64,000 nt of DNA from Zygnema cylindricum (lineage: Eukaryota; Streptophyta; Zygnematophyceae; Zygnematales; Zygnemataceae), in the NCBI GenBank assembly GCA_037447655.1, contig JBBHKE010003155.1, forward strand, positions 341,664-405,663, written 5' to 3'. The translations under genes were made by a program, and so were the position numbers. Shown piece by piece: positions 33,672 to 45,059 of the stretch; positions within the stretch are counted from its first letter, which is position 1, and the number at the start of each line of letters is the position of its first letter. The notes under the pieces are model-generated. The model had not been told where the DNA came from. It did not search any database and worked only from the letters and a program-made list of their open reading frames with translations.

Positions 33672-36600
33672 ATTCACTATCTAATCCAATTATCTATCTA
33701 ATCTAATTATATATCCAATTTAATTATATGTCTTATTATTTGTCGAATTATTTGTCTGTCCAATTACCAAAAGTCATCTGTCAAATTATCTATCCAATTA
33801 TCTGTCAAATTATCCGTCCAACTATGTGTCAAATTATCTGTCAAATTATCTGTCAAATTATCTAATCTAATTATCTGTCAAAATACATATCTAATCTAAC
33901 TACATAGCTAATCTAACTATTTATCTAATCTAATTATCTATCTAATCTAGTTATCTATCTAGTCTAATTATCTATCTAATCTAATTATCTATCTAATCTA
34001 ATTATCTGTCTAATTATCTGTCTAAGTATCTGTCTAATTATCCGTCTAATTATTTGTCAAATTATCTGTCAAATTATCTCTAATTATGTGTCAAAATATC
34101 TAATCTAATTATCTATCAATTTATCTGTCTAATTATCTGTCTAGTTATCTGTCTATCTATCTGTCAAATTGTCTAATCTGATTATCTAATCTAGTTATCT
34201 AATTTAGTTATCTGTCAAATTACCTATCTATTCTATTTACCTACCTAATCCAATTATCTATCTAATTTAATTATCTGTTTAATTATCTGTCTAATCATCT
34301 GTCAAATTATATAATCATATTTGTCAAATTATCTAATCATATTTGTCAAATTATCTAATCTAATCATCTCTCATATGTTGCATTAATAAGTTTTTTTATT
34401 TTAAGTAATAAATGCATTACTGAAATTAACCTCACCAATGGAATTCAACAAGTAGACTGAGATAGGCAATTGTCTCGAAAAAAAATATCTCCCATCGTTT
34501 GAGTTGTCGATGGGGGTTTTGGATTTTTCTCCCTTTATCTGCCTATGTTGCCTCATGTGAAGTGGTACAATCACAAAATGACTGGTTTGTATTTTCTTGA
34601 ATTAATATATATCTCTTATGTTATCTCAAATCACATTAAACAAATAAAGCTAAATAGTCAAGGGTAAACAAATGGTTCGGTGTTCACAAAAACCCTAAAA
34701 AACCATAAAAACCCCTCAGACCTTTTAAAGGATCGACAATTTAACCTAAATCCTCCTATTCTTTTTTTTTCAGGTTGGGGCCAAAGTTTTTGATTTATTT
34801 TCCACAGCATATTACATTCCAATTTATATTTTTCCTGCCCTACAAGAGGATAGTGAAATGATTTGTATAAAAATGGAATTCAAAGGAGAGAATAGATAGA
34901 AGATTCAAAAGAAAGTGGAAAGATATAGAAATTTTTCGAAGTTCAGAGCCTACATTCAGTTTCGGAGTGTGTAAAATAGTGAAACTTTGGAGCCATAATT
35001 GTTTTTTTTATCATAACTACTAAATGATTGTAATCAATTTTTTTTTAATGATAAATATTTTTAAGCCAATGATACTTTCAGTGGCGATGTTATTACTCTT
35101 TATTTCACTAGAATATGACTTTCTTTTGTTTTTTACCAAATGATTTTTATCTTGTACATGTCTGTGTCTGCAATGTTATGTTGTTTTTTTTTTCTTTTGT
35201 CATGGATGATGATCACACAGCGACAAGGCATTTTCGTCGTTGGATTATAAACCATTGGAATGTTGTATTTTTTTTTAATCTTTTGTCATGGTGATGACTG
35301 ATCAGCGACGAGGCATTTGCATTTTTGTCGCTGGATTATAAACTAGTTATGATTCATGTTATAGCTGACTAATCAACTGACTCAACCGACCTACCGGCGA
35401 CGTAAGTGTGTCGCCGCTGAACTGTAAATTAACAATAAGGCAACATCGCCATTTAATTAAAAAGCAGTAAGGACATTGTGTCATTGCTAAAAAATCCTTC
35501 CGCTATGAGACAATGTCATCGCTGAAAATCCCACCGGCAATGAGAAATTGTCAACGCTAATCAAATCACAATAAAATAGTCCATGTCACTGGTGCGACAG
35601 TGATCAGCGATGGGGCGGGCTCGTCGCCTAATATCAATGACGTAAAAAACACGTTTGTGTATTAAAGGTACAAACTAAGAATCTGTTCACCAGTTACAAC
35701 ATCATGTTTCCCATAGGTGAATGACAAACACACCTTAACACATTAAGCATGACAAACCATCGCTCTAACACATACTCATATATTGCAAAAGGAAAATCGT
35801 GTTTTATAAAATGGTATCGTTTTGGCATACTTACTTCACAATGAAGTAAATTAAAAAATTGCAAAAACAATTACATTGTAGTAAGAGACACACTATGCGA
35901 CGTAATACCCCCTATGATATTGTATGATAACTCTTATATCCTAAATCCTAACACTCCTTAGATTTTTAAAACTGGTAAGACAAGCCAAAGCAACAAAAAC
36001 TACAAAACTATGTCACTCCTACACTCCAAGAACCACGAAGCATTAGCAAGGGCTTAATATTGGTCCCCTTCCGTTAATTGTTCGCCCGTAACCTTAGATT
36101 TTTGAATAGAGACGTCAACGTCCTGAGATTTTCCGAGAGACTCCCGTGCCCTTGCCAAAGGAGGTGATATTGATAATTAGAGTAGAGTGATAATTAGATT
36201 ACCCACATAATTAGATTAGGCAAATAATGAAATTAGACAGATAATTAGATCAGACAGATAATTAGATTAGAAAAACAATTAGATTAGCCAGATAATTAGA
36301 TTAGCGAGACAATTAGATTAGCGAGATATTTAGATTAGCCAGATAATTAGATTAGACGGATTATTAGATTAGACAGATAATTAGATTAGAGAGACAATTA
36401 GATTAGAGAGATAGTTAGATTATAGAGATAGTTAGGTAGGACAGATAATTAGGTTACACAGATAATAAGATTAGCCAATTAATTACAGTAGGAAAATAAT
36501 TAGATTAGAGAGATAGTTAGATTAGAGAGATAGTTAGATTAGAAAGATAGTTAGATTAGAGAGATATTCAGATTAGACAGATATTTAGTTTAGCCAGTTA

Positions 36601-36975
36601 ATTACATTACGCAAATAATTAGATTAGAGAGATAGTTAGATTAGAGAGATAGTTAGGTTAGAGAGATAGTTAGATTAGAGATATAATTAAATTAGAAAGA
36701 TAATTAGATTAGATAGGTAATTGGATTAGATAGAAAATTAGATTAGCCAGTTAATTACATTAGGAAAATAATTTGATTAGAGAGATAGTTAGATTAGAGA
36801 GATAGTTAGGTTAAAGAGATAATGAGATTAGAGAGATAGTTAGATTAGAGATATAATTAGATTAGACAGATAATTAGATTAGACAGATAATTAGATTAGG
36901 AAGATAGTTAGATTAGACAGATAGTTATATTAGACAGATAAGACAGATAATTAGACAGATAGATTGATGGATAGA
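33672..36975. mobile_element. Fold-back structure FB1 with repeat arms
   Basis: The left arm (33672-34375) is made of 10-12 bp units such as TAATTATCTGTC and TAATCTAATTATC. The right arm (36170-36975) is made of the reverse complement, for example AGATAATTAGATTAGACAG. Together they form an inverted repeat of roughly 700-800 bp per side around a 1.8-kb core (34376-36169). The core has no coding frame; it contains repeated hairpins with AGCGACGAGGCA and TTTTTGTCGCTGG. This is the layout of fold-back transposons. I found no transposase, terminal motif or target repeat. Confidence 0.6.
35205..35345. repeat. Tandem hairpin units in the FB1 core
   Basis: Two units contain cagcgac(g)aggcatt, then ttttgtcgctggattataaac, so each can pair GCGAC with GTCGC. 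Related GCGACGA words recur at 35380-35640 and at 44880-45010. Such GCGACGA hairpins resemble sub-terminal repeats of CACTA elements, but I see no CACTA end here. Confidence 0.45.
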
Positions 36976-38156
36976 TAGACAGATAGGTATAGACTTAAAA
37001 TACAGTCATAATTTAAAGTACACTTATGATTTAAAGTGCAATTATAATTAAAAATATGGGTATAAATAAAAGTATAAAATATATGAAACAGAAACGAAAC
37101 AGAAAAAATGTTTTTTTGTTTTAAGTTATAGGTTTGGCCTTGTTATAAAAATGGTAAATGGAAAAAAATGGTTTTTAAATGGATTAACGGAAATCAAAAC
37201 TGAATCAGCAACTGAAACTGAAAACAGAATAGAAACTTAGAATATAATATTCAACTGAAAACTGAAATCAAACTGAAAAATTACAAAATTGTGTTAAAAA
37301 ATAGTGTAAATTTGAAATCTCGCCTTTTTTAAAAACTCAAAACAAAGCGGGGATTTGAAAAAACTGTCGCCGAATTTTTTTACGAAAGAGTTGTGAAAAA
37401 CGATGCAGGTTATTGAATGTACAGATTGATGCAGGTTATTGAATGTATAGATTTCTCTTCAGACGGTTTGTGTATTATCGTTGTTTTGCAGGCTTGACGT
37501 TTCTATGGTTTAAAAGTTGGCCACGTGTAATTGTGGTCGTCCAATAATATGTCGTGTTACGTCGATTCGTTAAGACATCTTCAAATTGCGACCCATTTAA
37601 AGTTAAACTTAACTGTAAAACATGTTCATTTTCAAGCTTCGTCGTCTGAAAGCAACTTTATTAGAGTTAAGACACCTTATTAGAGTAAATTGAATCTAAT
37701 TCAACCACCAGATGCGATGGTATTAGAGTTCATAATTACCTTTTTTCGAACGAAAATCAAACAACGTAACTGAAAGTGTCTTTTACATTCGAACTACAAG
37801 CGTAATTCATTCGTTCATAATTGTAGATTTTCAATTATGTAACTGCGCATAATTTACATGTAACCTTCGACGGTGGTCCCGACGTAACTGCCATTGAGCG
37901 AGACAATAGTACTAACGTCATAATGACGTCAAAATATACCGACTGCCAGTTTTTGTACGTATACATAATTTAATATTAATAATTACACCGCGGATTATTA
38001 TTGCCGACATAACCCAATATATAGTATTTAAATAAATTAGCGTAAAATTCCTTTTCTAAAAAGTTCTATCACATAAATTAGAGTAAATAACTCTAATAAT
38101 TTTTTTCTCTTTTTTTACTCTCAATTTTTCATTACTCTAATTACAATTTGCGGTGT
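36976..38156. other. A/T-rich sequence without gene
   Basis: No coding frame of note on either strand. It contains short degenerate repeats (aactgaaactgaaa at 37200-37270 and a repeated gatgcaggttattgaatgta near 37403-37450). I see nothing else that I can support. Confidence 0.5.
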
Positions 38157-39953
38157 AGTGCTATGTGCCTGTATGAAACACTCTTTTAGCGTGGTCCAAC
38201 GAAATGCTATTTACAAATGCTTGTCACATGAACCTGAATAATTGCAACTACTTGATCTCTTGTCGTACAATTTCAATTCGTCCAAATATTGACGTCCGTC
38301 CTTACAAAAGGTATTGTTCCACCATGTGACGCCGATCACACAAAATCGCTGGTACCCGATATTGCCCAAAATCGTACATAAAATCAATAAAAAGAAGAGG
38401 TGGTTGTTGCTGCAGTAAAAAGGTCAAGTCCGTACACTGGCGACTCAATCGGACCTTAGCAACGTCACTTGTTACTTGTTGTCAGCGGTAACTCTGTTTT
38501 ACATTCGCCCAATGATGCATTTCATTGTATTGTATAGAGAATATTGTGACAACGTTATTAGTTTGTAGGTGTTGTCACGATATTGTATTTTGCTTCCCTA
38601 GAGTTCTTCACACAAGTGGCTTTTGGAGTGGTTACTTATTGTTCGTAGAATTTTTACTTTATCTTAGATGTGATGTTTGTTTCATGTTGATGTGATATTT
38701 TCTAATGTTAATGTGATGTTTAGTTGATATTGATAATGTTGATGTAATATATATATATAATGTTTGTATGATGTTTTTTTAATATTGATGTAATGTTTTT
38801 TTTGAAGTTTGCACAATGTTTATATAACACTCATGTATAGTTCATATACTGTTCCTATAGTGTTAATGTAACATTTATGTGATATTGTTTCATTTTTTGA
38901 AATGTTTATTTAATGTATATCCAAAGTTTATGTAATGTTTACACAAAGCTCTTACAATGTTTTTGAGATGTTTATATAGTCTCTCTATAATGCTTTGTAA
39001 TGTGGTTGTAATGTTTCTGTAATGTTTGTGTAATGTTCTTCATTTTATACCCTTTTACATAGATATTACATACACATCATATATGCAGTATTCACACTAC
39101 TCTTCCAATACAAAAACATATGATAAAACATGTATGGTTTTTAGTTTGGACGTCAAGAGCATTGTCACGGCATCTAATATCATCAAAAGCGTGGGAAAAT
39201 GATCTGATCCTCCGTGCAAATCGTTTTGGACATGACTTTATCATCGGTACGAAACCTTCTTTATACACCGTACTGCCACGCCAGCTATGTCGCTATGTTC
39301 GCGTAGGTGCTGTACGCAATCTGACACATGTAACTGCAAATATATCCGCCGCTATGCTTTAGTTATGTCGAAAACTAACAATTCAAATCGTGAGCTGTTA
39401 ATACTGATCATCGCATGTTTCGTATTTTATGTCAGTTTAGTATGAATACCGCACTAAACAACACATAAGCATTATTATCTCAGCATTGTGTAATCATTAC
39501 ACAATATTACAAAAACATTGTATGAACATTATATAAACATTATATCAACATTATGTAAACAATACACAATAATACAAACATTATATAATCATTTCATAAA
39601 CATTGCATATATATATAAAAACATTATACAAGTATTACGCAAACACTAATACAAACATTATATCGACATTTTACAAACATTACTCAAAACATAAACATTA
39701 TTTAAACGTTCCTAACTAGTTGCGAGTCTGTATATCCCTATTGTTTCGAATAAAAAGATCCTCAAAATACAAGAGATAACTATTATAAAATTGAAATTCT
39801 CACAGACAACCATCGTTATTTGAAAAAACAGAAATGCAAATAAACAAAAATGCATATTCATAAAATAACTTTATAAAATGTGCACAAATAAGGTCGCATC
39901 GTCAACATTAATTACATCTTTGAGCTCTGTAAACGCAAATATGTTTTTATATC
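38157..39953. mobile_element. Fold-back repeat FB2, copy 1
   Basis: It starts at GCTATGTGCCTG. A unique left part (38157-38640) is followed by an arm of ATGTT-rich units (about 38655-39060, words such as taatgtttatg), a core (39061-39470), and a right arm of the complement (aacattatataaacatt, about 39471-39700), then a common tail to about 39953. Copies at 48149-49853 and 63091-64000 align throughout. The core has a frame 39120-39362 containing NRFGHDFIIG..PSLYTVLPRQL, shared with copy 2 only in part, so a protein is doubtful. Confidence 0.6.
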
Positions 39954-40330
39954 GGTACCTTTCTCAAGAACAAAGGGAAATTAAATGGGTGTTTTACATA
40001 CAAAAACCCAAAAATGTCCCTCTCTTCCACTCTCCTCTCCCTCCCGCTCCCTCTCCCTCGCCCTTTCCATGTTCCTCGCTTTCCCTCTCCCTCTGTTTTT
40101 GTCCTATTCACACAATAATATACATTATTTTTCCCTCCCGTTACCCTTATCTCTCTTGGCCCCTCCCTCCCTCCCTCTTTGTCCTATCTCCCTCTCCACC
40201 TCCCTCTCCCGCCACATCTGTCACATCAGTGTCCCCCCACACCAGGGGGATGCTTTCCAACTCCGGGGGGGTGGCGCCCTGGAATAAATTAGAGGGTGAA
40301 ATTAACAAAAGAATTATAGAGTAAAAGTAA
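39954..40330. other. C/T-rich low-complexity tract
   Basis: 40015-40210 is almost pure pyrimidine on the plus strand. The proline/serine/leucine-rich frames here are composition artefacts. On the minus strand a possible 3' splice site precedes 40278, but I cannot connect it to an exon with confidence. Confidence 0.5.
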
Positions 40331-40605
40331 CTAAGTTCAAAACAAAAAAAAATGGGGGCAATTAAAATAGGAAATAGGGGCAATGCTTTCGACTGCATAG
40401 ATGTCTTATGCGCATAAAATGCGTGCATGAAATGCTCAAAAAATAACGAATATGCGCATGAAACAAAATTCAAAACGTTATATAATGCGTTGACCGACTT
40501 TGACTTTATAATATAAGAAAAAATATGAAAACATCTAATGGAGAGAGGCATAAAAAAAATACTTCTACAATTTAAATACTTAATCAACCTTATTTTTGTT
40601 TTAGG

Positions 40606-41120
40606 TTAATATGTGTATTCTTTAATTAGCGTTAGTTACTCTAATTTCCACTGCATTTAAAAAACAGATTGTACGAATTGTGTCAGTTCGTACTAAAACC
40701 AATCATTATTTCATACAGACGTACAAAATAAGTGTCAGGTAATAGCGTCGACAGGGGAAATTGAGTGCGTCGCCACGGAAAAGCATACTCAGATTTGATT
40801 CCCAGTCATAAAGACGAAGGAAAATCACGGAAACCTGTTCTCACATGTTCAAGTGTGCTCGCAGACTATAGGTACTGTTTAATTAGCGGTAATTGCTCTA
40901 AATTCGACTTATTTAAAAATTAAATAGTGGTGTAAAAAATGAATCACATTGTACAAAAATTTCTCATTATTTTGTACAGTCGTACAGAAATAAGTGTCAG
41001 ACAAAGGCGTCGACACATGAAATTGAGTGCGTCGCCACGAAAAAGCGCACTCAGATTTGATTCCCATAGACGAGGGAGAATCGCAAGAACCTGTTCTCAC
41101 ATGCTCAAGCGTCAAATATG
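40606..41120. repeat. Imperfect tandem duplication, about 260 bp
   Basis: 40606-40866 and 40867-41120 share the same order of words: ttaattagcg, a tgtacg pair, aaataagtgtcag, gcgtcgaca, aaattgagtgcgtcgccacg, cagatttgattccca, and acctgttctcacatg. No reading frame is preserved between the copies. Confidence 0.6.
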
Positions 41121-41989
41121 TGAACAAAGACTATCGCAGCTACATCCAAATTAGTGTTGGATGTATAAATTAGCGTTAGTTTTTGACATTTTGTTGGCGT
41201 TAGGCTCTTGAACCCAAAATAGTATTTAGCTCTAAAAGCGATTCACGGTGTACGTTCAACCCTAGATTTGAATATTTCCGTACATTACATCGGTACATTT
41301 ATTCCGTACGAAAAGTATACGCATTTTACGAAAGGTTCAAAATCTATAAAAAATAACTAAATTTCATAAAAATGTCAAAATCCGTACGAATGAGACATCT
41401 ATGTTCGACTATAAGGAGCTACATCTTACACCACAAATAGAGTTGAGGATGTTGATTCATTCATTTTTTCTTTAACATAAAATCATAAAATCGTGTTGAT
41501 AACAATCACATACTAATTAAGTGGCACGAAATAAGTTAAGAATTCCAACATTAATTTTGGTGTTTTTAATATTAATACCACATGAAACGTTAATTCTTCA
41601 CTAACTCCAATGCAAGGTGTAGTAAATCTCACAAAAAAGGGGCGTAAGATGGGATTAGATTTCAAAAAACTTAAAAAGGGAAAACGGATTTAGTATTAAA
41701 ACAAGTGAAAATAACACCAAAGTGATCAAATCTAGTATTAGAAGAGGTCCAAATAGCGAAAAAAGGAAATAAGCAGAGTGGACGGAGAGTAGAATTAGAA
41801 TACAAAGAATGAAATAAAGATAAAAACATATAAATAGAGGAAACAGGAAAAGAAGGAAACATAGAAAAGTTCTCAGTAGAATTAGCATAAAATAGGTCAA
41901 AACAATAAAAGTGTGAAACAGAATAAAAATACCGAGAATATCCAGACTCATGCCCCAAATCCTGTGTAAATAATTTTTCAGTTTCTCAC
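41121..41989. other. Downstream flank of the cysteine-rich gene
   Basis: 41400-41989 matches 57470-58060 in inverted orientation (words caagtgaaaataacaccaaa and aaataagc against their complements). It is probably intron or 3' flank carried along with the gene duplication. The hydrophobic minus-strand frame here (continuing to 41655) is read-through past a good splice donor and is not a membrane protein. Confidence 0.55.
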
Positions 41990-42295
41990 CTTTTTTCTTT
42001 GGACAAGATTTACTGTAGAAATTAATGATGTAATCGGGATCTCCTCCGAGTTCGTAAGTCATCGCCGATTTGAGACAAGAACATTTTGCGTCGTTGGTGT
42101 ATTTCCCGAAGCTTACGAAAAAACCCCATTTGTAATTCTTACAAACGATACTACATCGATTAGTGGATCCTCCGTGGGGCCACACGTCCACACTATTTGT
42201 TGCATTAGTCTTGAACGTAGGCCCAGTAGGGGGAAACCCATAGAAAAAATAGAAAAACCCGTACGGGTTCGAACTATTGTACGAAACGGCACAGC
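41990..42295 (-). CDS. Exon with cysteine module 2 (101 codons)
   Basis: 306 nt, phase 1 at both ends. The acceptor is TATGCAG and the donor is AAAG|GTGAGA. Cysteines at module positions 1, 47, 51, 71, 73 and 97. The paralogous exon at 57164-57469 has exactly the same length and the same splice borders, though with two compensating indels. The module ends in a lysine-rich tail (CPKKK) before the donor. Confidence 0.72.
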
Positions 42296-44030
42296 CTGCA
42301 TATACATAGAACATTGAGTGAATTTGAGTATGAGCCTTTAGTTTTTTTTATTTCTAGAATGGAAACGAGGAAGGAATTAGTAAGATGCTTTTGTTTTCAA
42401 GTTTTGAGGAAGGAAAAATTAAACGTGAAAGGACAAATTCGCTCGGAAACAATTTTCCTTTCAGATTAATTGGTTAGTTTTCATGAGAAAGTACGATCTT
42501 GGTGACAAGCTGTAATAAAATGTAATGGAGTTGTAGTGTGGTTTGCTAACTCTTTTTGCGTCAAAATTGAAAAATGTTGATTTGTTGAAGGAAAAAACAA
42601 AATCTTACGAGAAAAAACACACTAACAACTTTTAAGTATTGAAGGTGAAGAAACTGTTGAGAAACTTCCAATTTTACCACCCATTTTCAGTTTCAAACTT
42701 AAATAAAACTTACGCTTTGGTGCGAAGGGTGGCGGAGGTCCTGCAAACCATCCAAACCCCGAAGTCCAAGTTTCAAGACATAGAAAACAATAAGGAGACC
42801 CACTCTATTTCAATCACTCGCCCATGTCTTTCAGTTTCACTTCCTCAATCAACAACTAAACATCCATTCTTTCCTTTTTAGAAACTTTCAACAACTCAAG
42901 TGGACAGAATGATGTCATCACATGACGTGGCGTAGTATAAGGCAGAGGAATGGGACAAATGTCACGTACGTGGTGGCGGTGGTCCTGCAAATCCCAGTAC
43001 CCACACTGCCACGTCAGCGATCAATTCTGAATAATGGCTTCAATAGTTTCGAACCTTTCTAAAGTGCGAGAGTTTAGTGCGAAGGTCGTATGAAAGCATC
43101 ATTCCGTGCGACACTACACCGTGTATTCGCTATTAGTGAAACTTTAATATCGATACACGGTGTACTCCATAAATCATATTACTGAACAAAGACCCACAAC
43201 ATGTTTGCACGCGGTGACTTTGGTAAGAAAATGATTCATTAATACACATTTACATCACACTCCTTTACCATCAGTCTTATGTGAGATTATTCATACTTAG
43301 ATTTTTGAAATTCCTTGCAACTCTCCTACCTAACTTTTTCAATTCATTAATTTGGTGCATTAAATCAACTTTTTGTTTTAAGCACCAAAAATGGTCGATG
43401 AGTTTACCTCTCTTTTTGCGAGGAGGGGGAGGAGCTGCAAACCCATCCCAAATTCACACGTGAAAATTATCAGAGAGCATAAAAATAAACACCCTCACCA
43501 AAAAAAAAAAAGATAGCTCCTAGAACGAACAAGTCAAAAAAATATATTTCTTACACAAATCCACACCAAGCATTGTACCGCAATGGCTTCAAAAATCTAA
43601 GCTTAATTGGCCTTAATTCAAAACCTAACCCCAAATCCCAAACATAAAATCTAAACCCAAAACCTTAAACCCAAAACCCTAAACCCAAAGCTCTAACCTC
43701 CAAACCCTTAACCCTGAATCCCATCACTTTCCAATTCCTCACCTGCAAGTTTAGGACATTTTTTGGTATAAAATCCATCTCCCCACGTTTCTTCCGGTTT
43801 CGTATAATCGGGATCGCCGTTCAAACAATAACAAGCGTAGAGCACGTTTCTATTATACCTTCGAGTATAGAAACCATATTTAGATTTGACGCATAATTTC
43901 CCACAAGCTCCCATTATATCGGATCCGGTCACCCCCCCGACAAATGTCGGTGCTTTCGGAGTTGGAAACCAAACAGCATCAAAGGCAAAATATCCTTTTG
44001 GACTCGTACTGTTGGGCGCTAAAAGACAAG
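41990..44030 (-). CDS. Modular cysteine-rich protein gene with proline microexons (partial)
   Basis: Five exons on the minus strand: 44030-43743, 43434-43408, 42984-42970, 42740-42714 and 42295-41990. All have AG/GT borders and all begin and end in phase 1, so 663 nt give 221 uninterrupted codons. The protein is cysteine module, APPPPRKKR, GPPPP, RPPPPFAPK, cysteine module. Both modules have cysteines in the pattern C-x(40-45)-C-x3-C-x19-C-x-C-x(22-23)-C-P. The C-x3-C..C-x-C core recalls WSC or PAN-type extracellular carbohydrate-binding domains, but this is only a resemblance. First and last exons were not found, so signal peptide and termini are unknown. Phase-1 modules joined by rigid proline linkers suggest an extracellular or wall-associated protein. 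It is the only intact host-like coding unit in the window. Confidence 0.7.
42714..43434 (-). CDS. Three proline-rich microexons
   Basis: 43434-43408 (27 nt, A-PPPP-RKKR), 42984-42970 (15 nt, G-PPPP) and 42740-42714 (27 nt, PPPP-FAPK). Each is preceded by TTGCAG and followed by a strong donor (GTAAAC, GTACGT, GTAAGT). Lengths are multiples of three and phases agree with the cysteine modules on both sides. Introns around them are 308, 423, 229 and 418 bp. The inverted paralogue has related microexons at 55712-55738, 55801-55827 and 56145-56159. Confidence 0.65.
43620..43722. repeat. Degenerate telomere-like repeats in an intron
   Basis: Consecutive 7-nt units such as AAACCCA, AAACCTT, AAACCCT, AACCTCC and TAACCCT keep a strict 7-base period. 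They are variants of the plant telomere unit CCCTAAA. They lie in the first intron of the cysteine-rich gene, 20 bp from the donor of module exon 1. Confidence 0.65.
43743..44030 (-). CDS. Exon with cysteine module 1 (95 codons)
   Basis: 288 nt, phase 1 at both ends. The acceptor is CCCAG after a long pyrimidine tract; the donor is CAG|GTGAGG. Cysteines stand at module positions 1, 42, 46, 66, 68 and 91. Recognisable shared blocks with module 2: NSTSPKGYFAF, FPT.KAPTF, C-GKL-C, GFY, AC-Y-CL, GDPDY, FYTKKCPK. No stop in frame. Lacks a start codon, so an upstream exon must exist. Confidence 0.7.
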
Positions 44031-44250
44031 CTGGGAGAGGGGGGAGAAGGAGAGGAGAGAGAGGGAGGAGGAGGGGGAGGGGAAGGCGGGGAGGAGGGTG
44101 GGAGAGGTGGATGGATGAAAGCGAGAAGGGGAAGAGAAAGAGGTCGAGAGAGAAAGAGAGAGAGGGTGAGGGGGAGAGAGATAGGAAGACAGGAAAAGAA
44201 AAAAGAGGGATAGAGAGGGCGAGAGAAGGAGAGAGGGGTGGAAATGTTTT
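44031..44250 (-). other. Long pyrimidine tract before exon 1
   Basis: The plus strand is GA-rich over about 210 bp, so the gene strand is a long C/T tract ending in CCCAG at the acceptor of module exon 1. It probably acts as an extended polypyrimidine tract. The glycine/arginine-rich plus-strand frames (for example 43886-44269) are composition artefacts. Confidence 0.5.
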
Positions 44251-44875
44251 GCAGTTAGTGCTGAAATAAAGGTCTGGTTATAAGAAAATTCATGAAAGAT
44301 GTGGGAATACAACCAACGAAGTTAATTTGCATACAAAGGTTCTGCATAAATTATTAACAGTAGGAATTTGTAAAACCAAAAGTAATCATAAAGCGTGGAA
44401 TAAAAGCATGAGAAAACATCTTACTTAACTATTAAATGACATGGAAAATTTTGCATTAGACGTGTATGAGATAGGCAACATTGAATAATGAAAACTGGTG
44501 ACATTGTGCATTGGACATTAGACATCGGACGACTAACATAAACCATGAGATGTCAAGAAGTATATGAAATGATCGAATGATGCACATTGAGCATTTCTAC
44601 AAAAAATCATAACAATGTTGGATGAAAATCCTAATCATCAAACACATCACAAAGACGGGAAAACAGAAAACAATAAGGCAACTGATTGCTTAAAGCTAAT
44701 TTTTAAAATTGAGCTCCAAATTCTATTTTACAATGATGAGCATGATGATGATGGCACAACAAAGTAACATGATCATGGTTGTAATATATTCAGAAAATAA
44801 TCAACCAAATATTGACCACTAGACAACAATAATTGAATATGAACTGAATACCAAGCGTACGTCGGTCAAAACTGT
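44251..44875. other. No recognisable gene
   Basis: A/T-rich sequence, no long frames, no recognised repeat. Upstream exons of the cysteine-rich gene could lie here, but I could not identify one. Confidence 0.4.
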
Positions 44876-44879
44876 TAGG

Positions 44880-45010
44880 ATTTGGTACTGAGAACTCTGG
44901 TAGCGACGAGTCATTCTCGTAGCTAAGGTAGTGACGACCAGCGACGAAGTAGTTTCGTCGCTGGATAGTTGAAGTACCAGCGACGAAGAAGTTTCGTCAA
45001 TATTATTCTA
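44880..45010. repeat. GCGACGA hairpin repeats
   Basis: Several ccagcgacgaag and ttcgtcgctgg words alternate and can pair with each other, as in the FB1 core. This may be the remnant of a CACTA-type or fold-back element end. No terminal inverted repeat could be fixed. Confidence 0.4.
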
Positions 45011-45059
45011 GCATTCCCGAGTTGAAATTACCAGGGAATGCTAACAAGTGTTAAAAAAA

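Noticed and set aside
33672-34375. Regular repeats resembling a CRISPR array
   Set aside because: Units are 10-12 bp, degenerate, without spacers of fixed size, and mirrored at 36170-36975. The genome is eukaryotic.
39120-39362. 80-codon frame in the FB2 core as a gene
   Set aside because: In copy 2 the frame differs in start and end because of indels. Kept only as an observation, not as a coding call.
39985-40324. Proline/serine-rich plus-strand proteins
   Set aside because: Low-complexity CT tract read in several frames.
41655-42314. 219-codon minus-strand frame that looks like a secreted protein with a long hydrophobic tail
   Set aside because: The first third is module exon 2, preceded by an acceptor and followed by a strong donor at 41990. 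The hydrophobic tail is T-rich intron read-through. The same happens at 57325-57735.
43886-44269. Glycine/arginine-rich plus-strand protein
   Set aside because: Pure GA-repeat composition. The opposite strand is the pyrimidine tract before a splice acceptor.
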